Assembly: GCA_031280915.1 (NCBI GenBank)
Contig: JAITGC010000006.1
Span: forward strand, 1-38,972
Direction: 5' to 3'
Source of the DNA: Desulfovibrio sp.
GTDB lineage: Bacteria > Desulfobacterota > Desulfovibrionia > Desulfovibrionales > Desulfovibrionaceae
Length of the DNA: 38,972 nt
The notes under the pieces were generated by a model. The model did no database searches. It was not told where the DNA came from and saw only the letters and a program-made list of their open reading frames with translations. This document shows, piece by piece, positions 26,325-38,893 of this stretch (its first letter is position 1; every line of letters begins with the position of its first letter). A program made the position numbers and the translations under genes.

Positions 26325-27231
26325 GCTTGTTTCCCTGCCGCTGACGGAACTGACGGCCGAGGCCGAACGCCTGCGCGAAACCGCCTTTGGCCGTAAAGTG
26401 CACTTGTGCGCCATAATCAACGCCCGTAGCGGCAACTGCCCCATGGATTGCCGTTTTTGCGCGCAGAGCCGCCATAATAAAACCGGCACGGCTGTTTTCG
26501 AACTTTTGCCTTCAGATGAACTGCGAACGCGCATTCTTGCCCTGGCCCGGACGCCCGCGGCTAAAATCGGCCTTGTGACAAGCGGCGCCATGCTCAGCGG
26601 CAAAGAATTCGGCAGACTGTGCGAGGTCGCGCGTTCCCTGCCCATTGAGGTTCTGCCGCGTATCTGCCTGTCCCTGGGCAGACTGGAGGAAAGCCAGATG
26701 ACGGAACTGGCCTCCATCGGCATACGCCGTTATCACCACAACCTGGAAACCGCCGAGTCCTACTATCCGTCCATTTGCAGCACGCAAACCTGGCGGCAAC
26801 GGCGCGACACCATTGAACGGGCCATGCGGGCGGGCATGGAGGTTTGCGCGGGCGGGCTTTTCGGCCTTGGGGAAAGCTGGGGGCAGCGCCTGGAACTCGC
26901 CTTCAGCCTGGACGAATTGGGAGTGCGCCATATTCCCCTTAATTTCTTGAATCCCCACAAACATACCCCCCTGGCTTTGCGGCCGCCTTTGGAGACCGAA
27001 GAAGCCCTGCGCATTATCGCGATTTTTCGCCATATTCTTCCTGAAGCCGCCTTGCGGATATGCGGCGGCCGCCCTCTTGTGCTGGGCGAACGCCAGAAAG
27101 ACATGTTCGGCGCCGGGGCTAACGCCCTGATGACAGGCGATTATCTGACAACTCCGGGGTACGGCATGAAAGACGATCTGGCCATGCTGGCCTCGCTGGG
27201 CTTGGAGCCGGCTGGCTGTGCCTCCGCCTGA
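26302..27231 (+). CDS. bioB: Biotin synthase
   Basis: Radical SAM enzyme that inserts sulfur into dethiobiotin. The CxxxCxxC cluster motif is NCPMDCRFCAQS at about residues 48-57. Further landmarks are YHHNLETAESYYP (cluster and substrate ligands), GGLFGLGESW and PLNFLNPHKHTPL. It has 309 residues. The start at 26302 lies inside the end of the lipoprotein gene, without a clear ribosome-binding site, so coupling is likely. It overlaps the next gene by 14 bases, which supplies the two preceding steps of the pathway. Confidence 0.95.
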   Translation: MTFSTARKLVSLPLTELTAEAERLRETAFGRKVHLCAIINARSGNCPMDCRFCAQSRHNKTGTAVFELLPSDELRTRILALARTPAAKIGLVTSGAMLSGKEFGRLCEVARSLPIEVLPRICLSLGRLEESQMTELASIGIRRYHHNLETAESYYPSICSTQTWRQRRDTIERAMRAGMEVCAGGLFGLGESWGQRLELAFSLDELGVRHIPLNFLNPHKHTPLALRPPLETEEALRIIAIFRHILPEAALRICGGRPLVLGERQKDMFGAGANALMTGDYLTTPGYGMKDDLAMLASLGLEPAGCASA

Positions 27232-29293
27232 AACCCGCCCCCTGTACGCCTTCTTTATCAGCGGAACAGACACCAATACGGGCAAAACCGTCGTCACGGC
27301 CGCTCTTTTGCGCGCCCTGCGGACAGCGGGCCTTGCCGCTCAGGCCGTCAAACCCGTGCAAACCGGCATCAGCCCCGCTGAAACCCTGATTTCCCCTTCT
27401 TCCGACGCTTTCGCTTACAAGGAAGCCGTGGCGGACATTCCCCCCGTTCCCGCCCTTTGCCCGGCCGCCATACTCCATTGTTTCACCCTGCCCGCCTCTC
27501 CGCATCTTGCCGCTGCTGAAGAAGGAAAACACCTGCGGGCCGCCCGCCTGTGCCATGACATCCGAAGCCACTGGCAGCGGGAGAAAACAGCGGATCTGCT
27601 GCTCCTGGAAAGCGCAGGCGGAATCAGCGCGCCCCTCAACGCCACGGAAGACATGAGCGATATTGCCGCCGAACTGGACATCCCCGTGGTGCTGGTCTGC
27701 CCCAATCGCCTGGGGAGCCTCAGTCATGTCTTTCGCGCCCTGGCGGCCCTTACGGAAAAAGGCCTGATTCCGGCCGGAGTGGTGATGACAGAAGCCGCCT
27801 CCACCGACGGCCGCCCAACACCGGCGCGAATATTGGAGGACAACCTTGAGATGGTCCGAGGGCGGCTGCGGCTGGCCTGTCCGGACCGTCCCGTTCCCCT
27901 CCTTGCCCTGCCCCGCCTGCCGAAGGGGGCCGATTTCTGGAAACGCGCCGCGGCCCTGCTCACGCCTCTGGCGACAGAACTCGGCGCGCGCCGGCGACGC
28001 GACGCCCCTGGCCTCGTCTCGCGCGACCACGCCGCGCTCTGGCACCCCTATGCCTCCGCCCTTGAGCCGCCGCCTCTGGAGGTGGCCTCGCGCAGTCGGG
28101 GCAACCGTATCATCCTTGAGAACGGCCGGGAGCTTGTGGACGGCATGTCATCCTGGTGGGCGGCGATCCACGGCTACAATCACCCCCGTCTGCTGGAGGC
28201 CCTGCGGCGTCAGGCCGGACGTATGCCGCACGTGATGTTCGGTGGATTAACCCATGCGCCCGCTGTGGAACTGGCCGAAGGTCTTGTCCGGCGCATGCCT
28301 GAAGGCCTGAAACGTGTCTTCTTCGCCGACTCCGGTTCCGTGGCGGTGGAGGTTGCCCTGAAAATGGCCCTGCAATACCAGCAGGGCAGGGGCCGGACAC
28401 GACGAACGCGCTTTCTGGCCCCATACGGCGGCTATCATGGAGATACGCTGGGGGCCATGTCCGTGTGCGACCCTGTCACGGGCATGCACAGCCTCTTTGC
28501 CGACCACCTGCCGCGACAGATTTTCATGGAACGGCCGCGCTGCCGTTTTGACGTCCCTTTTGATCCGGCCTGCCTTGATGAGGCACGGCATATCCTCAAG
28601 ACGCGCGGAGAGGAAATCGCCGCCGTCATCCTGGAACCTGTCGTGCAGGGCGCGGGCGGAATGTGGTTTTACCATCCCGACTATCTGCGCGGTCTGGCCG
28701 AATTGTGCGCGGCGTCGGAAACGCTCCTGATTTTTGATGAAATCGCCACCGGCTTCGGCAGGACAGGCAAGTTTTTCGCCGCTGAGTGGGCCGGCGTAAG
28801 CCCGGATATCCTGTGTTGCGGCAAAGCCATGACCGGCGGCCTGCTCACGCTGGCCGCCACGGTCTGCACCGAAGAAGTGGCCTCCGGCATTTGCGGGGGC
28901 GGACGGGTTTTCATGCACGGTCCGACCTTTATGGGCAATCCTCTGGCCTGCGCCGTGGCCCTGGCCAATCTCGGCCTTTTTGAGGAAAACCGCTGGCAGA
29001 CGCTGGTGACCGGCATGCAGGAGGCTCTGGCCCAAGGGCTTGCCCCCTGCCGCGATCTGCCGGATGTGGCCGATGTGCGCGTACTCGGGGCCATCGGCGT
29101 TGTGGAACTGCGGAAATCCGTCAACACAGCCGCTCTGCACGGCTTTTTTGTGGACAGGGGCGTCTGGATACGGCCCTTCAACCGCCTTGTCTATCTCATG
29201 CCGCCCTATACAAGCCCCCTTGAGGATGTAGTGCTGCTGTGCGCGGCGGTACACGACGCCATTGCCGGCGGCCTGCACAAATCGGCTTGTTAG
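27218..29293 (+). CDS. BioD-BioA fusion: dethiobiotin synthetase and DAPA aminotransferase
   Basis: One 691-residue frame carries both enzymes. Residues 1-255 are BioD: P-loop ISGTDTNTGKTVVTAALL, KPVQTG and ESAGGISAPLN. Residues from about 270 are BioA: HPYASALEPPP, the SSWWAAIHGYNHP box, GGYHGDTLGAMSV, FDEIATGFGRTG and the PLP lysine in CCGKAMTGG (about 536), then HGPTFMGNPLACAVAL. Together they take KAPA to DAPA to dethiobiotin, which BioB finishes. The GTG start overlaps bioB and has GGAG about 10 bases upstream. No frameshift or internal stop separates the halves. The stop codon is the first base group of a repeat element. Confidence 0.93.
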   Translation: MPPPETRPLYAFFISGTDTNTGKTVVTAALLRALRTAGLAAQAVKPVQTGISPAETLISPSSDAFAYKEAVADIPPVPALCPAAILHCFTLPASPHLAAAEEGKHLRAARLCHDIRSHWQREKTADLLLLESAGGISAPLNATEDMSDIAAELDIPVVLVCPNRLGSLSHVFRALAALTEKGLIPAGVVMTEAASTDGRPTPARILEDNLEMVRGRLRLACPDRPVPLLALPRLPKGADFWKRAAALLTPLATELGARRRRDAPGLVSRDHAALWHPYASALEPPPLEVASRSRGNRIILENGRELVDGMSSWWAAIHGYNHPRLLEALRRQAGRMPHVMFGGLTHAPAVELAEGLVRRMPEGLKRVFFADSGSVAVEVALKMALQYQQGRGRTRRTRFLAPYGGYHGDTLGAMSVCDPVTGMHSLFADHLPRQIFMERPRCRFDVPFDPACLDEARHILKTRGEEIAAVILEPVVQGAGGMWFYHPDYLRGLAELCAASETLLIFDEIATGFGRTGKFFAAEWAGVSPDILCCGKAMTGGLLTLAATVCTEEVASGICGGGRVFMHGPTFMGNPLACAVALANLGLFEENRWQTLVTGMQEALAQGLAPCRDLPDVADVRVLGAIGVVELRKSVNTAALHGFFVDRGVWIRPFNRLVYLMPPYTSPLEDVVLLCAAVHDAIAGGLHKSAC

Positions 29294-29488
29294 AACGGTT
29301 CAACATTGGAAATGTTTGACCGCTCAGCGCGGATCGGCAGCCGTCGCCCGAAGGGGCGTACGGATGCCTATCCCTTGTGGGCGGATGCCTATCCCTTGTG
29401 GATTTTTTTGAAAATCCGCGCCACGAAATGCTTGCAAGGCGAACTTGCTTCGCCGTCAAGCAAACATTCCAAAGTGAAAATGCCATAG
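29291..29488 (+). repeat. Long copy of the intergenic element, after bioDA
   Basis: It starts at the bioDA stop (TAGAACGGTTCAACATTGG) and is the inverse orientation of the element at 36040-36222, matching along most of ~190 bases: CAGCGCGGATCG, CCTATCCCTTGTGG, GCGCCACGAAATGCTTGC, AAGTGAAAATGCC. It holds a 21-base tandem duplication at 29360-29401 that the other copy lacks. AATGCTTGC/GCAAACATT can pair around GGCGAA/TTCGCC. Confidence 0.8.
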
Positions 29489-29660
29489 ATAGTGTCTTCA
29501 ATCAGCATTAACACAGGCTCACGGCGCATCTGAAGCCCGAAGCGGCCGCGGCGCGGCCCAGGCCGCCAACGCGGCAAAGAAAAACGCAGTTGCGGAACAC
29601 GGCGAGAACGCCTATGATTCCAAATTGCGTTCTTCCTCTGAAAGCAAGCGTCAACCTATT
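29489..29660 (+). other. Upstream region of uvrB
   Basis: A frame continuous with uvrB is open from about 29495 and reads like an Ala/Lys-rich tail ([21 protein letters not shown]) but has no ATG. It may be the remains of an older gene end or chance. No promoter is placed. Confidence 0.3.
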
Positions 29661-33883
<4,223 letters not shown>

Positions 33884-33886
<3 letters not shown>

Positions 33887-33945
33887 TTCACTTTGAAATT
33901 TCCAGGCAGTGGTTGGGTTAAAGCAAAGTAACATTGAAAATGCAT
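33884..33945. repeat. Decayed copy of the intergenic element after ligA
   Basis: TTCACTTTGAAATTTCC starts at the ligA stop and GGGTTAAAGCAAAGTAACATTGAAAATGC follows. The pieces resemble both ends of the element family. The rest of 33946-34045 carries nothing clear. Confidence 0.5.
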
Positions 33946-34045
33946 AATTTGTTCCGGCGGATGACGCCGGGCATGACATTTGTTGACATTCCGGCGGGCG
34001 CAAAGGCATTTCCGTTCCGGCGGCCACGACCATACAGGAGGAAGT

Positions 34046-34846
34046 ATGAACACAGCAATCGTGATTGTGGGGGCAAACGGCCAGATGGGCAAAACCCTTG
34101 CCGGCCTGATCGCGGGTGAGCCTGATTTGGCCCTTGCCGGCCTTGTGGACCGCGAGGAGCATCTGACCGCGCTTGCCGCTTCCGGCCTCCCGACGGCTGA
34201 CACCCTGGAAGCGGTTCTGCCGCCCCCCCCCCAGGCGGTCATCATTGACTTCAGCACGCCGCCGGTGAGTCTGGAATCCGCCCGCATGGCGGCGAAAACA
34301 GGGCATGCCCTGGTCATCGGAACCACGGGCTTTACAGATGAACAAATACGGCAATTACGCGCTTTCTCCGAAAAAACGCCGATTTTCTGGTCGTCCAACA
34401 TGAGCGTCGGCGTCAACGTGCTTTTGAAAATCCTGCCGGATCTGGCCAAGGCCCTTGGAGAAAAGTACGATATTGAAATTGTGGAATTGCACCACAACCG
34501 CAAAAAAGACTCCCCCAGCGGCACCGCCCTGATGCTCGGCGAATGCCTCGCGCAAGCGCGGGAATGGGATTTCTCCGCAGCGCGCTGTTCCTCACGCGAC
34601 GGCATTATCGGCGGGCGCCCTGAAAAACAGATAGGCGTTCAAGCCGTACGCGGCGGAGATGTGGTCGGCGTGCACACAATTTATTTTTTCGGCCGGGGTG
34701 AACGCATTGAACTGTGCCATCAGGCCCATTCCCGGGAAAATTTCGCCCAGGGAGCGTTGCGCGCGGCGCGCTGGATTTCCGGCCAAAAACCCGGCAAACT
34801 TTACGGCATGCGGGATATGTTGCATGTTAGCGCCCGCATGCCCTGA
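34046..34846 (+). CDS. dapB: 4-hydroxy-tetrahydrodipicolinate reductase
   Basis: NAD(P)H-dependent step of lysine and meso-diaminopimelate synthesis, feeding peptidoglycan. The nucleotide motif is VGANGQMGK. VIGTTGFTDEQ and the catalytic HHNRKKDSPSGTA follow, with the RGGDVVGVHTIYF end region. It has 266 residues. AGGAGG lies 4 bases before the ATG. It stands between ligA and the rplM promoter, with its own start region. Confidence 0.96.
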   Translation: MNTAIVIVGANGQMGKTLAGLIAGEPDLALAGLVDREEHLTALAASGLPTADTLEAVLPPPPQAVIIDFSTPPVSLESARMAAKTGHALVIGTTGFTDEQIRQLRAFSEKTPIFWSSNMSVGVNVLLKILPDLAKALGEKYDIEIVELHHNRKKDSPSGTALMLGECLAQAREWDFSAARCSSRDGIIGGRPEKQIGVQAVRGGDVVGVHTIYFFGRGERIELCHQAHSRENFAQGALRAARWISGQKPGKLYGMRDMLHVSARMP

Positions 34847-34873
34847 AATTTCCCCCGAAATGCTCCAATTCGC

Positions 34874-34902
34874 TTGACTTGCCTTTCTGGAAGGAATATA
34901 TT
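34874..34902 (+). promoter_or_regulatory. Sigma-70 promoter of rplM-rpsI
   Basis: TTGACT and TATATT with exactly 17 bases between, 36 bases before the rplM start. It is the best sigma-70 match in the window. Confidence 0.8.
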
Positions 34903-34937
34903 GCCTGACTTTAGAGAGCAACGAGGAGTTTATTCCC

Positions 34938-35372
34938 ATGAAGACATTCAGCCCGACTCCCAAGGACATCAACCGCCAATGGTATGTGGTTGACGCGCAG
35001 GACAAAATTCTCGGCCGCCTTGCGAGCCAGCTCGCCCATCGTCTGCGCGGCAAGCACAAGCCGGAATTCGCTCCGCACATGGACAACGGCGACTTCATAG
35101 TGATTATCAACTGCGAAAAAATCAAAGTGACCGGCACAAAACCGGCCGACAAAAAATATTACCGCCACTCCGGCTGGGTCGGCGGCCTCAAGGAAACATC
35201 CCTCAGTGACCTGCTGGCTGACAAGCCCGCGCGCGTACTGATGACGGCCGTACGCGGCATGTTGCCCAAAAATCGTTTGGGCCGCGCCGTGCTGAAAAAA
35301 CTCAAAATTTACACAGGTCCCGTTCATCCGCATACCGCTCAGAATCCGCAAGTCCTGCAACTGCCCTATTAG
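34938..35372 (+). CDS. rplM: 50S ribosomal protein L13
   Basis: Early-assembly large-subunit protein, 144 residues. Family landmarks: [48 protein letters not shown] and [26 protein letters not shown] lies about 9 bases before the ATG. It is followed by rpsI after 11 bases, the usual pair. Confidence 0.97.
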   Translation: MKTFSPTPKDINRQWYVVDAQDKILGRLASQLAHRLRGKHKPEFAPHMDNGDFIVIINCEKIKVTGTKPADKKYYRHSGWVGGLKETSLSDLLADKPARVLMTAVRGMLPKNRLGRAVLKKLKIYTGPVHPHTAQNPQVLQLPY

Positions 35373-35383
35373 GAGTTCACACG

Positions 35384-35776
35384 ATGAGTGAAAAATTTGA
35401 ATACGGCACAGGCCGCCGTAAAACCGCTACCGCGCGGACGCGCGTTTATGCCGGGACCGGCGTCATCACCGTCAACGGCCGCGCCTGTGAGGAATATTTC
35501 CCGCGCAAGACGCTTCAGATGATCGTCCGCCAGCCGCTTGTGCTTTCCAAGCTGGCAGACAAAGTGGACATCAAGGTCAATGTTGCCGGCGGCGGCGTTA
35601 CGGGCCAGGCGGAAGCCGTGCGCCACGGTATTTCCCGCGCGCTTCTGGATGTGGAGCCGGAACTGCGGGCCGTGCTCAAAAAAGCGGGTATGCTGACACG
35701 CGACGCGCGCAAGAAGGAGCGCAAAAAATACGGCCTGCGCGCCGCACGCGCTCGCTATCAGTATTCCAAGCGTTAA
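35384..35776 (+). CDS. rpsI: 30S ribosomal protein S9
   Basis: Small-subunit protein of 130 residues, whose C-terminal KR tail reaches the P site. It shows [51 protein letters not shown] and the end RARYQYSKR. It is the second gene of the rplM-rpsI operon. Confidence 0.97.
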   Translation: MSEKFEYGTGRRKTATARTRVYAGTGVITVNGRACEEYFPRKTLQMIVRQPLVLSKLADKVDIKVNVAGGGVTGQAEAVRHGISRALLDVEPELRAVLKKAGMLTRDARKKERKKYGLRAARARYQYSKR

Positions 35777-35881
35777 CCGGTTTTGGAAAGCAGGAGCGCT
35801 TTTCGCGCGTCCCGCAACGGACATGCGTTTTCCAACAGGCGTCAGTCCGTATTATGACGCAAAAAAAACGTCAGCCAGCAC

Positions 35882-35958
35882 GGCGGAAGTAGCTCAGTAG
35901 GTAGAGCACCTGGTTGTGGCCCAGGTGGCCGTGGGTTCAAGTCCCATCTTTCGCCCCA
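35882..35958 (+). tRNA. tRNA-His (anticodon GTG)
   Basis: A complete cloverleaf. The acceptor GCGGAAG pairs with CTTTCGC (one G-T), preceded by the extra G(-1) characteristic of tRNA-His opposite C73. The anticodon stem CCTGG/CCAGG holds the loop TTGTGGC with GTG at 35916-35918. The T arm is GTGGG-TTCAAGT-CCCAT. CCA is encoded. It lies 105 bases after rpsI and is followed by a strong terminator. Confidence 0.95.
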
Positions 35959-35972
35959 TTCACATATTTCAC

Positions 35973-36018
35973 AAAGTCCCGCAAAGTGCCAAAAGGCCTT
36001 GCGGGACTTTATTTTTAG
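35973..36018 (+). terminator. Rho-independent terminator after tRNA-His
   Basis: A 12-bp perfect stem (aaagtcccgcaa / ttgcgggacttt), 14-base loop, then ATTTTT. It lies 14 bases after the tRNA. Confidence 0.9.
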
Positions 36019-36021
36019 TAC

Positions 36022-36222
36022 CATTTCATTGTAAAATCGCTCTATAGTATTTTCACTTTGGAATGCTTGCTTGACGGCGAGACAAGTTCGCCTTGCAAGC
36101 ATTTCGTGGCGCGAATTTTCAAAGAAATCCGCAAGGGATAGTCATCCGTATTGCCCCTCACAGGGGCAACGGCTGACGATCCGCGCTGATCTGTCAAACA
36201 TTTTCAATGTTAAACCGCTCTA
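36022..36222 (-). repeat. Long copy of the intergenic element, after the TpsB gene
   Basis: On the minus strand it begins at the stop of the TpsB gene (TAGAGCGGTTTAACATTG) and aligns with 29291-29488. The nested hairpin is perfect here: AATGCTTGC (36062-36070) with GCAAGCATT (36095-36103), and GGCGA/TCGCC inside. At its far end AGAGCGATTTTACAATGAAAT (near 36024-36044) resembles the start of the other element type. Confidence 0.8.
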
Positions 36223-37950
36223 AAACGTATATTTGACACTCAAGTACCAGACGTCATGTTTTTCGCTTGCCCGCACAAAGGAAGGGGTTTCCAGGGGATG
36301 CGCCCAGGCGAGTTCAAAGGAGAGAGCGCCGCCCGCGCGTATGCCGAGGGCCATGCCGCTCACATGGCCGCGTTCATAGGCGTCCTTGTTGTCCCTGATG
36401 ATGCCGCCCACATCATAGGCGGCAAAAATCTGCGCGTTGTTCACGGAATTCTTGTCCAAGGACAGCCATTTTTGCGGCAGGTTCCACGCGAGTTCGTTAC
36501 GAACGTATCCGCCCTGGTCGCCGCCGAGGACGCCGCTCTCGAAACCGCGCACACTGTAAAAGCCGCCGAGATACATGCGCTCGGAATTGTACAGCGTGAC
36601 ATCCGCAATCTGTCCGCGGGCAGACAGCGTCCAGGAGAAATTGTGGCTGAAAAGCTCAAAAGGATAATACCAATACAGGTTGCCCGAGCTTTTGGAAAAA
36701 TTTGTCTTCGGCGCGTCGGAGCGGGAATCGAAAAGTATGCCTTGGGAGCAGGAAGGAATGCCCCATGCCTGTTCGAGGGAAAGAGAGAACACGCCGCCGA
36801 GCATGCGGCGAGTGAAAGCCAGGGTAAGCCCGGCGCTGCTCAGGCGGTAGGAACTTGCGACCAAACGCTCGTCCTCTATATAATTGTTCACATCCCGGTA
36901 CTGATGGAACACGCCGAAGGAGAGTTTGCCGGCGGCGTCGCGGTAAAGAACGCGGTCGAGGGCCAGATGGGTGGCAACTGTGGTTCCTTTGCTTGTATAG
37001 CTCTGATTTATTCCGAGAAGCTGGGTACTGTAGCTGAAGGTGCTCGCGCTGCCTGAAAGCAGCCAGTAGCCGAAGGGAATGGAGAACAGCCCGGTCAGGC
37101 TTTCGCTGAAGCCTTCCACTTCGTCATTGTTGGGGCCGTAACTTTGGGGCATGGCGCCGGTGTATTGGATGGAGAGCTGATCGTTGACGCCGAAGAAATT
37201 GTCCTTCTCCAGACCCAGCGTGTATTGTGTCCGTCCGGTGGAATCCTGCCCCAGGTTGTCGTAGCCGATGAAAGGCCGCCAGGTGCGCTCCTGAATGTTG
37301 GAGATAAGCACCTTGCTGGCGCCCGGCCTGGCGCCCGGCTCTATGCGCATGGTGGCCCGGTTGGAAGGCAGACGGTTCAACTGGTCAAGGCCCTGTTCAA
37401 TGTCGCGTAGATTCAGCGCGGAACCTTTCATAAAGGGGAAAATGGTCATGAACTGGCGGACGTTCATAGTGGATTCGGCATCCGGCTCTATGGACTCAAT
37501 CCGGCCTTCCACCACGCGGATGCGCAGAACGCCGGAGGACAGATCCTGCGGTTCGAGCAGGGCGCGGGAGGCGATATAGCCCGCGCTCATATAGGCATTG
37601 GTAATCTCCTGAAGCAGAGCGTTGATCCCCGATATGGTAAGGCAGGAGTTCTCACGGGGCGCGGTGATTTTTTCCAGTTCGCGCCTGGAGAGCAGGGTTG
37701 CGCCTTCAATATGGACGCTTTTTACCGACACGCAAGGCCCGTCATCCTGGCCGAGCGCGGAGGGGACGGGGCGTTCGGCAGGAGTTTCAGCCGGCGGGGT
37801 GAGCAGGCTGCGGCGCTGTTCTTCTTCCAGACGGCGCAGACGCTGTTCGTGCTGTTCAATGGCGTTGTCGGGAAGATTGCGGTACGGCGCGGCGGCCAAG
37901 GCAGGACCGGAGAGCAGGCACAGGAGAAAGCAGAAAAGAAGAACGCGCAT
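36220..37950 (-). CDS. TpsB-type outer-membrane transporter (ShlB/FhaC family)
   Basis: Exports a large TpsA partner (adhesin, haemolysin or contact-dependent toxin) across the outer membrane. A signal peptide (MRVLLFCFLLCLLSGPALA) is followed by a charged helix (QRLRRLEEEQRRS), POTRA domains (VKSVHIEGATLLSRREL, RALLEPQDLSSGVLRIRVVE), and a 16-strand barrel with the conserved loop-6 motif in FYSVRGFESGVLGGDQGGY, ending SVKYTF. It has 576 residues. The start at 37950 has AGGGG 6 bases upstream and overlaps the stop of the lipoprotein gene (TAATG). No full TpsA is in the window, only a fragment further upstream. Confidence 0.92.
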   Translation of the reverse strand: MRVLLFCFLLCLLSGPALAAAPYRNLPDNAIEQHEQRLRRLEEEQRRSLLTPPAETPAERPVPSALGQDDGPCVSVKSVHIEGATLLSRRELEKITAPRENSCLTISGINALLQEITNAYMSAGYIASRALLEPQDLSSGVLRIRVVEGRIESIEPDAESTMNVRQFMTIFPFMKGSALNLRDIEQGLDQLNRLPSNRATMRIEPGARPGASKVLISNIQERTWRPFIGYDNLGQDSTGRTQYTLGLEKDNFFGVNDQLSIQYTGAMPQSYGPNNDEVEGFSESLTGLFSIPFGYWLLSGSASTFSYSTQLLGINQSYTSKGTTVATHLALDRVLYRDAAGKLSFGVFHQYRDVNNYIEDERLVASSYRLSSAGLTLAFTRRMLGGVFSLSLEQAWGIPSCSQGILFDSRSDAPKTNFSKSSGNLYWYYPFELFSHNFSWTLSARGQIADVTLYNSERMYLGGFYSVRGFESGVLGGDQGGYVRNELAWNLPQKWLSLDKNSVNNAQIFAAYDVGGIIRDNKDAYERGHVSGMALGIRAGGALSFELAWAHPLETPSFVRASEKHDVWYLSVKYTF

Positions 37951-38384
37951 TATTGCCCCTGCAGCAACTGTTGCGTCGCCGAGCATTTGGTGATGATGCC
38001 GTCATCCGTGGTATGAACGGTAAACGTGAAGCCCCAGCGCTCCGGCCAAATCCCCAGCAAGCCCAAGTCCTGCCACATGGCATGGCGTATATGGATTTTT
38101 CCCTTCCCCTGGGGATCAGGGAACGCCTCTGTGCCGCTGGTTCGTTTGAAAAGATCAGATTGTTCAATGTGTCTTCCCGTATAGAAGCCGTGTTCGCATT
38201 CCAGGGCATATCCCCCGGCCTGATAATCAGGCCGGACATCGGGAAAGGAAGGGGTTTCCACTTGAGGCACATAAGGCAACAAGGGGCCGCCACCTCCCCC
38301 GCAAGCGCAAAGCGCGCAGGCCAGGATAAAAACCAGGACGACATTTTTAACAGGGCAGGCAAAGAATAGTTTGTCTTCAGGCAT
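37950..38384 (-). CDS. Small lipoprotein translated with TpsB
   Basis: A 144-residue protein with a lipoprotein signal (VVLVFILACALCAC) followed by five glycines and a mature domain rich in aromatic residues. Its C-terminus (GFTFTVHTTDDGIITKCSAT) is closely repeated in a second, partial gene upstream. I do not recognise the family. Overlap with tpsB implies co-translation. It could be a secretion accessory factor or, given the FHA fragment and paralogue beside it, a lipoprotein immunity protein; both are inference. Confidence 0.75.
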   Translation of the reverse strand: MPEDKLFFACPVKNVVLVFILACALCACGGGGGPLLPYVPQVETPSFPDVRPDYQAGGYALECEHGFYTGRHIEQSDLFKRTSGTEAFPDPQGKGKIHIRHAMWQDLGLLGIWPERWGFTFTVHTTDDGIITKCSATQQLLQGQ

Positions 38385-38419
38385 GAGCTTTCCGGAGTTG
38401 CTTGTTTATTTTTTGATGT

Positions 38420-38614
38420 TTACGTCGGGTTGCGGCCGGCCAGCCCGCCGCTTGCCAGTAAGACCCCCCGCCGGGACGCCGGAACCTTTGGATGAACCGC
38501 CGCCGAGGAGTCGCGCACGATGATGACGCCCCGGCCCACAGTGGCGCGGGCGGTTTGTTCTGTCTCAGAGTCCAGGTCGCTGCTGCCGCCGCGGAATCGC
38601 GTACATATATCCAT
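38420..38614 (-). pseudogene. Filamentous-haemagglutinin-like (TpsA) fragment
   Basis: A 64-residue frame containing DLDSETEQTARATVGRGVII then VRD. The T-RATIG-G-IIIRD pattern is one I know from the region near the C-terminus of many FHA/CdiA-type TpsA proteins, before the variable toxin end. The frame starts right after the paralogous lipoprotein stop and has no good ribosome-binding site. Its last 30 residues are basic and unlike anything known to me. I regard it as a remnant. Confidence 0.5.
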
Positions 38615-38618
38615 GTCT

Positions 38619-38893
38619 CACCAGTTATACAAAAATTGTTTCGTAGCCGAACATCTTGTGATGATGCCGTCATCTGTGGTGTGGATGGTAAGGGTATATC
38701 CCCACTCCTCCTTAATTGGTATGTTTCCAAAGCCGGTGTATCTCCGCTCTACCGTTAGATAGCGTGTAAGAATTTTCCCTTTGCCTGTGGGGTCAGGACG
38801 GTCGGGTGTTTCTTGCCAGGAAGATGACCATTTGCCCAGACGGGTATTTTTTATATGATAACCCGTATAGGTACCGTCTAAACACGAACTAGC
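38619..38893 (-). CDS. Paralogous lipoprotein, C-terminal part (start missing)
   Basis: The minus-strand frame ending at 38619 runs back to about 38893, where the sequence becomes poly-G/C. It reads CLDGTYTGYHIKN, then PDPTGKGKILTRY and WGYTLTIHTTDDGIITRCSA. This matches CEHGFYTGRHIEQ, PDPQGKGKIHIRH and WGFTFTVHTTDDGIITKCSA of the lipoprotein at 37950-38384. Codon usage is more AT-rich than its neighbour. The N-terminus and signal lie beyond the readable sequence. Confidence 0.7.

Noticed and set aside
35842-36102. Minus-strand 86-residue frame containing GERWDLNPRPPGPQPG
   Set aside because: It is the antisense of tRNA-His, a well-known kind of false protein.
38377-38730. Minus-strand 117-residue frame across the lipoprotein paralogue and FHA fragment
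   Set aside because: It is out of frame with the segments that show homology.
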